NCBI GenBank assembly: GCA_030684415.1
Contig: JAUXNL010000354.1
Coordinates: 1 to 6,532 of the forward strand
Direction: 5' to 3'
Origin: Moraxellaceae bacterium
GTDB taxonomy: Bacteria > Pseudomonadota > Gammaproteobacteria > Pseudomonadales > Moraxellaceae
Length of the DNA stretch: 6,532 nt
Part shown: positions 1 to 4,740 of the stretch, piece by piece
Position numbering within the stretch: the first letter of the stretch is position 1
Layout: every line of letters begins with the position of its first letter
The notes under the pieces: model-generated
Seen by the model: only the letters and a program-made list of their open reading frames with translations
Database searches by the model: none
What the model was told of the DNA's origin: nothing
Made by a program: the position numbers and the translations under genes

Positions 1-236
1 GGCTGCACCAGGCCAACCTGTCGATGAACGAGCTGATTGCCAAACGCGTGCTGGGCCGTGAGTTCAGCCGCGAAGAGGCGCCGGTGATCCTGGACCGTTA
101 TGCCAATACCAGCTCGGCCGGGTCCATCATCGCTTTCCACCTGCATCAGGACGATTTCAAGGCCGGCGAGACCGGGGTGATCTGCTCCTTTGGCGCGGGC
201 TACTCCATCGGCAGTGTGATTGTCCGCCGCACCTGA
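1..236 (+). CDS. beta-ketoacyl-ACP synthase III (FabH-like), C-terminal part, 5' truncated by window edge
   Basis: The reading frame is open from position 3 and ends with TGA at 234-236; the rest of the gene lies upstream of the window. The visible C-terminal domain carries two of the three residues of the KASIII catalytic triad (Cys-His-Asn). These are the His of an HQAN motif (codon 6-8) and the Asn of a YANTSSAG motif (codon 105-107); the catalytic Cys would be upstream. The end, with SFGAGYSIGSV, is typical of thiolase-fold KASIII enzymes, which condense an acyl-CoA with malonyl-ACP to start fatty-acid chains. The sequence is closer, from memory, to the longer Pseudomonas KASIII paralogue (PA3286 type, using medium-chain acyl-CoA) than to classical E. 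coli FabH, so substrate is uncertain. A stem-loop 30 bp downstream separates it from the hvf operon. Confidence 0.9.
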   Translation, partial: LHQANLSMNELIAKRVLGREFSREEAPVILDRYANTSSAGSIIAFHLHQDDFKAGETGVICSFGAGYSIGSVIVRRT

Positions 237-265
237 GCAGTTACCTTCCAGTTACAAAGAAACAC

Positions 266-300
266 CGACAAGGCCGCATCCGTTTGATGCGGCCTTGTCG
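266..300 (+). terminator. 15-bp perfect stem-loop after the KASIII gene
   Basis: A perfect inverted repeat has arms 266-280 and 286-300 around a 5-nt loop (CGTTT). It lies 30 bp past the KASIII stop. The plus-strand 3' flank (TATATAGG) has no true U-run, so plus-strand termination is imperfect by the intrinsic model. The opposite strand is followed by TGTTTCTTTG, which suits termination in the minus direction better. Most likely it ends the upstream transcript and insulates the hvf operon. Confidence 0.75.
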
Positions 301-310
301 TATATAGGAA

Positions 311-390
311 GCCTGTCAGGCATGTAATCGGCGCCCCGCACATTTTTTGGCGGACCGCTGTAACGGATTGGCCTGACAGGCATCTGATTC
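311..390. promoter_or_regulatory. paired dyad sites upstream of hvfA, candidate operator region
   Basis: GCCTGTCAGGC (311-321) and GCCTGACAGGC (371-381) are near-perfect palindromes. They differ only at the central base, so each is the exact reverse complement of the other, and they lie exactly 60 bp apart. The similarity extends as a direct repeat of about 20 bp (311-330 and 371-390, 16 of 20 identical). The position, 65-144 bp before the hvfA start, suits operators for a dimeric regulator, with DNA looping possible. In RNA the two copies could also pair as a long-range 11-bp stem. No convincing sigma-70 -35/-10 pair was found; TGTAAC at 359-364 is a weak ECF-like -35 candidate only. The regulator is unknown. 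Confidence 0.4.
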
Positions 391-454
391 AAGGACGCGG
401 CGCCTTGCCGCTTCAATACCCTCGCGCCAGCGGCGCAACCCATGGAGAAACACA

Positions 455-811
455 ATGTCCAAGCTCAGCACCCTGACCCCGATTGCCGCCGTTCTGGCTG
501 TTTCCCTCGCCGGCGTTTCGCACGCGGCCAGCAATCCGTTTGGCAGCGCGACCGTTAATGGCGCGATGACGTTGGCGGCCCACGATGCCGGCCATGAAGG
601 CAAGTGTGGCGAAGGTAAGTGTGGCGGCGCCAAGACCAAGGCCAAAGAAGGCAAATGCGGTGAAGGTAAGTGTGGCGGCGCCAAGACCGATGCCAAGGCC
701 AAAGAAGGCAAGTGCGGTGAAGGCAAGTGTGGCGGCGCCAAGACTGACGCCAAGGCCAAGGCCAAAGAAGGTAAATGCGGCGAAGGCAAGTGCGGTAGCA
801 AGACCAAGTAA
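455..811 (+). CDS. hvfA: HvfA-type copper-binding RiPP precursor with eight EGKCG motifs (oxazolin/bufferin class)
   Basis: This 118-residue precursor starts at ATG 455 behind GGAG (444-447, 7-nt spacing). Residues 1-24 form a Sec signal peptide: Lys3, a hydrophobic stretch at about 10-21, and an SHA-AS cleavage site. A short linker (25-47, with His43 and His47) follows, then four tandem paired EGKCG motifs (48-118). All eight cysteines sit in EGKCG (51, 56, 68, 73, 87, 92, 108, 113); everything between is Gly, Lys, Ala, Thr or Asp. In the characterised families, an MNIO enzyme with its partner converts EGKCG cysteines to oxazolone/thioamide or thiooxazole groups, giving a periplasmic copper-binding product. 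The partner genes follow directly, which makes the call firm. The actual modification and metal here are inferred. The signal peptide probably also serves as leader for the enzyme. Confidence 0.93.
   Translation: MSKLSTLTPIAAVLAVSLAGVSHAASNPFGSATVNGAMTLAAHDAGHEGKCGEGKCGGAKTKAKEGKCGEGKCGGAKTDAKAKEGKCGEGKCGGAKTDAKAKAKEGKCGEGKCGSKTK
596..808 (+). repeat. in-gene tandem repeat encoding paired EGKCG units with lengthening linkers
   Basis: There are four units: 596-646 (17 codons), 647-703 (19), 704-766 (21) and a terminal 767-808 (14). Each opens with two EGKCG motifs. The linkers grow by exactly two residues (Ala-Lys, coded GCCAAG) per step: AKTKAK, then AKTDAKAK, then AKTDAKAKAK. Differences inside the motifs are almost all third-base changes (AAG/AAA, TGT/TGC, GGT/GGC). 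This indicates old duplications held by selection on the protein, with younger 6-bp slippage in the linkers. Confidence 0.9.
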
Positions 812-820
812 TCCGGTGCG

Positions 821-870
821 CCGCCCTGTGCCCGCTGCGGGCATGGGGCGGTGGCATTTCCGCCATTTTT
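821..870 (+). terminator. intercistronic stem-loop and U-run between hvfA and hvfB, candidate attenuator
   Basis: Arms 821-834 and 838-851 form a continuous 14-bp GC-rich stem with a CTG loop; twelve pairs are Watson-Crick and two are G-U (827-828 with 844-845). A second small hairpin (TGGC 852-855, GCCA 862-865) is followed at once by TTTTT (866-870). The element begins 10 nt past the hvfA stop and ends 15 nt before hvfB. It could stop part of the transcription, or protect the 3' end of an hvfA-only transcript, so that precursor outnumbers enzyme. Function is inferred; the fold is read by eye. Confidence 0.6.
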
Positions 871-885
871 CCGGAGCGTTAAATA

Positions 886-1806
886 ATGGACAGGGCCTCA
901 CCCCGGGGTGCCATGGAGGGCGCCATCAAGGCTGCCGTGCAGGGCGCTGGACTGGGTTTGCGGCGCAGCTTCATGGCCGAGTTGGCGAACAGCACCTTGC
1001 CGGGCCTGCCTGATTTTTTCGAGATCGCGCCCGAAAACTGGATGGGCATGGGCGGGCGTTACGCGCGCCAGTTACGCGAGTTCACCGAGCGCTATCCGTT
1101 TGTGTGTCATGGCCTGTCGCTGTCGATTGGCGGCCACCTTCCGCTGGACCCCGTCTTCCTGAAAGACCTGCGTGCGTTTCTCGATACGCACCGGATCGAA
1201 CGCTATACCGAACACCTCAGCTATACGACCGATGATGGTCATCTTTACGATCTGCTCCCCATTCCCTTTACCGAAGCAGCGGCTGATCACGTGGCTGCCC
1301 GTGTGCGCCAGGTGCAAGAGGCACTGGGCCGCCGGATCGCGCTGGAAAACGTGTCGTATTACGCCGCGCCCGGCGCACAGATGAGCGAACTCGATTTCAT
1401 CTGCCGCGTGCTGGAAAAAGCAGACTGCGATCTGCTGCTGGATGTGAACAACATCTGGGTCAACAGCATCAATCACGGTTACGACGCCAATGCGTTTCTG
1501 GATGCCTTGCCGGTATCGCGCGTGGCCTACATCCACATTGCCGGGCATTACGAAGAGGCGCCCGATCTGCGCGTGGATACGCATGGCGCGGATGTGATTC
1601 CCGAGGTCTGGCAATTGCTGGATCGCGCCTACGCGCGGTGTGGTGCCGTGCCCACCTTGCTGGAGCGCGACTTCAACATCCCACCCTTGCCGGAGTTGCT
1701 CGCCGAGATGGGGCAGATTCGCCAGCATCAGCAGGCGGCAGCCACGATGGGCAGTAGGGCCAGGGAGTTTGGGGAGATGGATGCCGGAGCACGACATGCC
1801 GGCTGA
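886..1806 (+). CDS. hvfB: HvfB-type MNIO (DUF692) peptide maturase, multinuclear non-heme iron oxidative enzyme
   Basis: This 306-residue enzyme has a TIM-barrel fold (DUF692) and uses a multi-iron centre with O2 to modify cysteines of the HvfA core. The start at ATG 886 has GGAG at 873-876; a later ATG (913) would still leave the domain complete. Family motifs appear in order: GLGLRRSF (22-29), FFEIAPEN (44-51), CHG with His75, TEHLS with Glu109 and His110, LENVS with Glu154 and Asn155, LLDVNN (184-189), His197, IHIAGH (His217, His221), DTH (Asp231, His233), and LLERD with Glu260 and Asp262. These Glu, His, Asn and Asp residues match the expected iron-ligand set, so the enzyme looks intact. 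The 74-bp gap after hvfA holds the hairpin described there. The 3' end overlaps hvfC by 11 bp, consistent with translational coupling. It should act with HvfC on the precursor in the cytoplasm. Confidence 0.93.
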   Translation: MDRASPRGAMEGAIKAAVQGAGLGLRRSFMAELANSTLPGLPDFFEIAPENWMGMGGRYARQLREFTERYPFVCHGLSLSIGGHLPLDPVFLKDLRAFLDTHRIERYTEHLSYTTDDGHLYDLLPIPFTEAAADHVAARVRQVQEALGRRIALENVSYYAAPGAQMSELDFICRVLEKADCDLLLDVNNIWVNSINHGYDANAFLDALPVSRVAYIHIAGHYEEAPDLRVDTHGADVIPEVWQLLDRAYARCGAVPTLLERDFNIPPLPELLAEMGQIRQHQQAAATMGSRAREFGEMDAGARHAG

Positions 1807-2647
1807 GTCCTGTGATTTCCGCGCCGAGCAAAAACGGATGACCGACTGGCTGCGCGCACCGGAACGCGAGCAGGCCCCCGATGTCGAGCTGCGCCGTCTG
1901 GCCATTTATCGTGAGCTCTTCTTCAACAATGTGCGTGATTTTGTCGAGAGCGCCTTTCCTGTACTGAAGTCGCTGTTGCCGGCGGATGAATGGGACGCGC
2001 TGGTGCGGTGCTTTTTTGCCGAGCACCGTTGCCAGAGCCCGTATTTCCGCGACATCTCGCTGGAGTTCCGCACCTGGATGGACGCCGCCAACGGCGAGAT
2101 GTTCATCGCACGGCCCTGGATTCAGGAGTTGCTGCATTACGAGTGGGTGGAGCTGGCGGCGGAGTGTGCCGCCCCGGAGCCCGAGGCAGCGGCGGTGCAG
2201 CCAGCGGGCGACCTGCTGGCCGGTGTGCCGGCATTGAGCCCGTTTGTGTGGCCTTTGGTGTACCGCTGGCCGGTGCATGAGCTGTCGGCCACGAATCCGC
2301 CGGCTCTCGTGGCGCCGCTCGTGCCGACCTGTCTGCTGGTGTTCCGTGATGCTGGCGACGAGGTGCATGTGCTGCCGGTGAATCCGCTTACTGCGCGACT
2401 GGTGGAAATGCTGCAACAGCATGCGCCGCGCTCCGGGCGCGATTTGCTGTTGGCACTCGCCGTTGAAGCTGGCTACGCGAATGCCGTGACCGAAGCCAGC
2501 TCTGACGCAGTTGCAGGTGCTGTGTCTGATGGTGATGGCGGCGCTGGTCGTGCCCGCACTGAAAGTTTTGTGGCGGCCGGCGCCGCCTTGCTAGAGGATT
2601 TGCGCGCCCAAGGCATCGTGCTCGGAGCTCGCTTGGCCATGGCCTGA
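1796..2647 (+). CDS. hvfC: HvfC-type RiPP maturation partner (DUF2063 domain)
   Basis: This protein of about 283 residues is the partner of the MNIO enzyme, needed for peptide recognition in studied bufferin and HvfBC systems. The old DUF2063 label 'putative DNA-binding domain' is probably misleading here. The N-terminal helical domain carries the family signature RLAIYRELFFNNVRDFVE followed by SAFPVLKSLL (34-61), then FFAEHR and SPYFRDI (73-87). A second domain with Trp/Pro-rich strands (WPLVYRWPVHEL) and a final helix (LLEDLRAQGIVLG) follows. ATG 1796 was chosen because GGAG (1786-1789) lies 6 nt before it, giving an 11-bp overlap with hvfB. ATG 1781 (GGGGAG 4 nt upstream) is a fair alternative, adding five residues. 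An Ala/Asp/Gly-rich stretch at about 230-257 looks like a low-complexity insertion before the last helix. Confidence 0.9.
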   Translation: MPAESCDFRAEQKRMTDWLRAPEREQAPDVELRRLAIYRELFFNNVRDFVESAFPVLKSLLPADEWDALVRCFFAEHRCQSPYFRDISLEFRTWMDAANGEMFIARPWIQELLHYEWVELAAECAAPEPEAAAVQPAGDLLAGVPALSPFVWPLVYRWPVHELSATNPPALVAPLVPTCLLVFRDAGDEVHVLPVNPLTARLVEMLQQHAPRSGRDLLLALAVEAGYANAVTEASSDAVAGAVSDGDGGAGRARTESFVAAGAALLEDLRAQGIVLGARLAMA

Positions 2648-2941
2648 ATCTGAGTCCGGGCCTTGGAATGCCGATGCCGATGTGGGTGCGGATGTGGGGG
2701 CGGATTCATCCGCACAAAACCACGGTCCATGATGACCGGATGCCCTGCCAGAACGTTTCACAGATGTTGCAAACCAAGTCGCCAGCAAGGGTGGCTCTGC
2801 GCTGCTTGGGGTTCAAAAAAGAAAAGGTGGCATGTGCGCCGGGGGCCACTACACCCGCAACACACCTGCCCTAAAACTGTCACCACTGCATAGGCATTCG
2901 GGCTTGAGCCGGGTAAGGCGGCCCCTGTCGAGGAAATGGAA
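2648..2941. other. 294-bp gap between hvfC and hvfX
   Basis: No convincing gene was found. Just after hvfC is a stretch of imperfect GATG-containing repeats (about 2668-2705). A perfect 9-bp inverted repeat, GTGCGGATG (2686-2694) and CATCCGCAC (2707-2715), has a 12-nt loop. It lacks a U-run, so it may be a Rho-type or processing hairpin rather than an intrinsic terminator. Short ORFs across it are rich in Cys or His only because of the repeat. No clear promoter for hvfX was seen, so whether hvfX is co-transcribed with hvfABC or has its own promoter is open. Confidence 0.6.
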
Positions 2942-3457
2942 ATGGACTCTCTCAAATACGCCGTACTGGCCTGGGACGAGCGCTTGCGCGGCCTCTTTGC
3001 CCGCATCGGTAGCTTTGCGCCCGGCTTGCTGCTGCGGCTCATCCTGGCGGTCGAGTTCATGGAGGCTGGCCTGCAGAAACTCCATGGCGATAACTGGTTT
3101 GGCGACATCCACAGTGACTTCCCGTTTCCCTTCAATGTGCTGCCGGTAGGGCTGTCCTGGTTTATCGCCACCTGGGCGGAAATCATTGGCGCCGCGTTGC
3201 TGGTGGTAGGGCTGGGAACGCGCTATGCCGCGGCCATGCTTATGGTGGTGACGTTCGTCGCGGCCTATGCCGTGCATTTTCCGCCGCCGGGCGCCGGGCT
3301 GGCCGAGTTCTGGCAGGGCTATGCGGTCAGCAATCAGGGCTTTGGCAATTACAAGCTTCCCCTCCTGTTCTTCATCATGTTTCTGGCCCTGCTGGGCAAC
3401 GGCCCCGGCAAGCTCAGCCTCGACCACTGGATTGCCCGGCGCAACGGCCTGGCCTGA
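2942..3457 (+). CDS. hvfX: HvfX-type DoxX-family inner-membrane protein of the copper RiPP cassette
   Basis: This protein of about 171 residues belongs to the DoxX family. Four hydrophobic segments are visible: LLLRLILAVEFMEAGLQKL (about 28-46), LSWFIATWAEIIGAALLVVG, AAAMLMVVTFVAAYAV, and LPLLFFIMFLALLG. The start was set at ATG 2942 because AGGA (2931-2934) is 7 nt upstream; the in-frame ATG 2936 lies too close to it. DoxX proteins commonly accompany hvfABC/bufABC clusters, and I recall this subtype being named HvfX. Proposed roles (maturation, quinone-linked redox, copper handling at the membrane) are not settled. A loop between TM3 and TM4 has a PPPGAG turn and aromatic residues. The gene is separated from hvfC by an unusual 294-bp gap, so functional linkage rests on family and co-orientation. 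Confidence 0.85.
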   Translation: MDSLKYAVLAWDERLRGLFARIGSFAPGLLLRLILAVEFMEAGLQKLHGDNWFGDIHSDFPFPFNVLPVGLSWFIATWAEIIGAALLVVGLGTRYAAAMLMVVTFVAAYAVHFPPPGAGLAEFWQGYAVSNQGFGNYKLPLLFFIMFLALLGNGPGKLSLDHWIARRNGLA

Positions 3458-3488
3458 GTAGCGTCCCGGTAGCGCCTGCGATTCCGTA

Positions 3489-3531
3489 GGGCCTCGTGTG
3501 TTGTTGCCCTTCGGGCCTTCCTGTGAGGCCT
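3489..3531 (+). terminator. weak two-part hairpin downstream of hvfX
   Basis: GGCCTC (3490-3495) pairs with GAGGCC (3525-3530), enclosing an inner GCCC-TTC-GGGC hairpin (3506-3516). It starts 32 nt after the hvfX stop and so could mark the end of the hvf transcript. There is no U-run, which keeps confidence low. Confidence 0.35.
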
Positions 3532-3617
3532 CCTGAGAGACGCGCCGGAAGCCCGGCGGCTTGATCGTTGCGGTGGCCCCGCACTGCATGAAAGGCGCTC
3601 TGTAGTCGGCATTAGTG

Positions 3618-3656
3618 GCTGGCTGAAAAAGTCCGGGATGGGCGGTTTCAGCCAGC
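3618..3656. repeat. 11-bp perfect inverted repeat
   Basis: GCTGGCTGAAA (3618-3628) and TTTCAGCCAGC (3646-3656) are exact inverse copies with a 17-nt spacer. The GGCTGAAAAAGTCC wording recalls ends of some insertion sequences, but there is no second end, transposase or target duplication. It may equally be a regulator site or an RNA hairpin. Confidence 0.5.
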
Positions 3657-3853
3657 GGTTACTGGCGGTTGCAGAGATGGCTCAGTTGCTGGGGTGCACG
3701 GCTGAGCGGGGCTTGGAAAATGCCCGAGCAGTGTTTTCAGCAGCGGCCAACGGTGACCGGTGGCGAGCAACGCAGGCCCGCAATTACATGATCGCCGCAT
3801 GGCAATTGCGCCAAGTTTGCAGAAGAATACCGCCTGCCCGATTTACAGGATGA
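3638..3853 (+). CDS. doubtful small ORF, unknown product
   Basis: This ATG-to-TGA frame of 71 codons ends 6 bp before the mlaA start. I recognise no family, signal peptide or membrane segment. Against it: no clear ribosome site, a start inside the inverted repeat, and codons unlike the neighbours (AGA AGA ATA in a row, TCA, several GCA and CGA). For it: the tight spacing to mlaA, which would allow translational coupling. Probably not a real gene, or an old gene remnant. Confidence 0.2.
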   Translation: MGGFSQRLLAVAEMAQLLGCTAERGLENARAVFSAAANGDRWRATQARNYMIAAWQLRQVCRRIPPARFTG

Positions 3854-3859
3854 TGCCCG

Positions 3860-4663
3860 GTGTCGCCTCTTTACCAACGTCTTGCCCTTGCCGTTCTGCT
3901 CAGTGTTCCCGCACCGGTGGCGTTGGCCGCTGATGATCGTGACCCTCTCGAGTCCTGGAACCGAGGTGTGTTTGCCTTTAACGATCGTGTCGACCGTTAT
4001 TTCCTCAAGCCGCTGGCCAAAGGCTATCGTGCCATCACGCCGCAGGCGGTGGACGATGGTGTGACCAATTTCCTGAATAATCTCGCTGAGCCCTCAACGG
4101 CGCTCAATGCGGCCCTGCAAGGCAAGTTCAAGCAGTCGCTGGCCGATACCGGGCGTTTCATTTTCAACACCACCTTTGGACTGGCGGGCATTTTCGATGT
4201 GGCCAGCAGCATGGAGCTGCCGCGTCACGATGAAGATTTTGGTCAGACCTTTGCAAAATGGGGCGCGCCTGCTGGCCCCTATGTGGTCGTACCTTTCATG
4301 ACGGGCATGACCCTGCGTGATGGCGCCGGCATGGGCACGAATGCCGTGTTCGTCCTGAAGTGGCGTAATGAGCCGCTGGATATCGGTTGGGAAACGGAGC
4401 TGGGCATTCTGGCCCTGAGCATTGTGGATGGTCGTGCCGACATCATCCCGATGGAAGAAAGCATGACGGCGGGCGACCGCTACCGCTTGCTGCGCGATGC
4501 CTATTTCCAGCGCCGTGAGTTCCTGATCAACGATGGCGCGGTGACCAGCGACCCGTTCCTCGATGACGACTTTGATGATGACGCTGACGAGACCATGGAG
4601 CCGGGCACCGCAGAGCAGGTGCCGGAAAGTGCACCGTCAGAGGGCGCTGCCGAGGCCCTCTGA
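3860..4663 (+). CDS. mlaA: MlaA (VacJ) family outer-membrane lipid-asymmetry protein, no lipobox
   Basis: This 267-residue protein removes misplaced phospholipids from the outer leaflet of the outer membrane, in the Mla pathway. GTG 3860 was chosen because AGGA (3847-3850) lies 9 nt upstream and no in-frame ATG gives the signal peptide. Family hallmarks run from residue 25: DPLESWNRGVFAFND (28-42), FLKPLAKGYRAITPQ, NFLNNLAEP, HDEDFGQTFAKWG and GPYVVVP, then LRDG. Residues 1-23 are a signal peptide ending ALA-AD. MlaA of E. coli is a lipoprotein, yet this protein has no cysteine at all, so it should be cut by signal peptidase I and not lipidated. The last 37 residues (231-267) are a tail with 14 acidic and no basic residues. 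The other mla genes are not in the window, as in Pseudomonas, where mlaA stands apart. Confidence 0.93.
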   Translation: MSPLYQRLALAVLLSVPAPVALAADDRDPLESWNRGVFAFNDRVDRYFLKPLAKGYRAITPQAVDDGVTNFLNNLAEPSTALNAALQGKFKQSLADTGRFIFNTTFGLAGIFDVASSMELPRHDEDFGQTFAKWGAPAGPYVVVPFMTGMTLRDGAGMGTNAVFVLKWRNEPLDIGWETELGILALSIVDGRADIIPMEESMTAGDRYRLLRDAYFQRREFLINDGAVTSDPFLDDDFDDDADETMEPGTAEQVPESAPSEGAAEAL

Positions 4664-4672
4664 GGGCCTCGG
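4650..4672 (+). terminator. GC-rich hairpin overlapping the mlaA stop codon
   Basis: CCGAGGCCCTC (4650-4660) and GAGGGCCTCGG (4662-4672) are exact inverse copies around a single T; the practical loop is about 5 nt. The mlaA stop (4661-4663) lies in the loop. There is no U-run after it. It may slow or end transcription, or stabilise the mRNA 3' end; partial read-through to rssB is possible. Confidence 0.45.
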
Positions 4673-4684
4673 GCACTGCCTGTG

Positions 4685-4740
4685 ATGACTCGTCATTCAT
4701 GTGCCGCCCTGCGGCTTGCACGGTCTTGGGGGGAGGAGTA
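4685..4740 (+). promoter_or_regulatory. leader of rssB-like gene: small dyad, hairpin and strong Shine-Dalgarno
   Basis: In order: a dyad ATGAC-TC-GTCAT (4685-4696), a small hairpin GCCGC-CCT-GCGGC (4703-4715), and a purine-rich GGGAGGAG (4731-4738) just before GTG 4741. The Shine-Dalgarno core GGAGG (4732-4736) is 4 nt from GTG 4741 and decides the start chosen for the next gene. The dyad could be an operator; no promoter boxes were clear. Confidence 0.4.

Larger units (their letters stand above)
3458..3859. other. 402-bp gap between hvfX and mlaA
   Basis: This stretch holds the hairpin at 3489-3531, an inverted repeat at 3618-3656 and one doubtful small ORF (3638-3853). No tRNA, convincing promoter box or recognisable protein fragment was seen. 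The promoter of mlaA should lie in its second half, but no clear -35/-10 pair stands out. Base composition is a little less biased than in the flanking genes. Confidence 0.5.

Noticed and set aside
295..328. TTGTCG (295-300) with TGTAAT (323-328) as a sigma-70 promoter for hvfA
   Set aside because: The spacer is 22 nt, too long, and the -35 overlaps the terminator stem.
316..901. Long minus-strand frames across hvfA, rich in His-Leu-Pro or Phe-Ala-Gly repeats, and a plus frame at 585-1013
   Set aside because: They are other-frame readings of the hvfA tandem repeat; no ribosome sites or family likeness, and hvfA itself has a signal peptide, a ribosome site and partner genes.
1640..1795. Upstream extension of the hvfC frame to ATG 1640
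   Set aside because: The extra residues (Pro, Cys, Ser, Arg-rich) are an out-of-frame reading of the conserved end of hvfB; GGAG-spaced ATG 1796 fits the family start.
1072..1905. 277-codon minus-strand frame opposite hvfB
   Set aside because: GC-rich coding DNA keeps stops rare on the opposite strand; hvfB has full family motifs, and the antisense frame has none.
2473..2730. Minus-strand frame with a PHPHPHRHRH stretch, tempting as a metal binder
   Set aside because: It is the reverse reading of the same simple repeat and runs into the coding end of hvfC; no start context.
2663..2893. Small plus-strand frame beginning with alternating Cys residues inside the copper operon, tempting as a metallothionein-like peptide
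   Set aside because: The Cys pattern comes from the GATG/GTGCGG simple repeat; no ribosome site, no signal peptide, and the rest is Arg/Pro/Trp noise.
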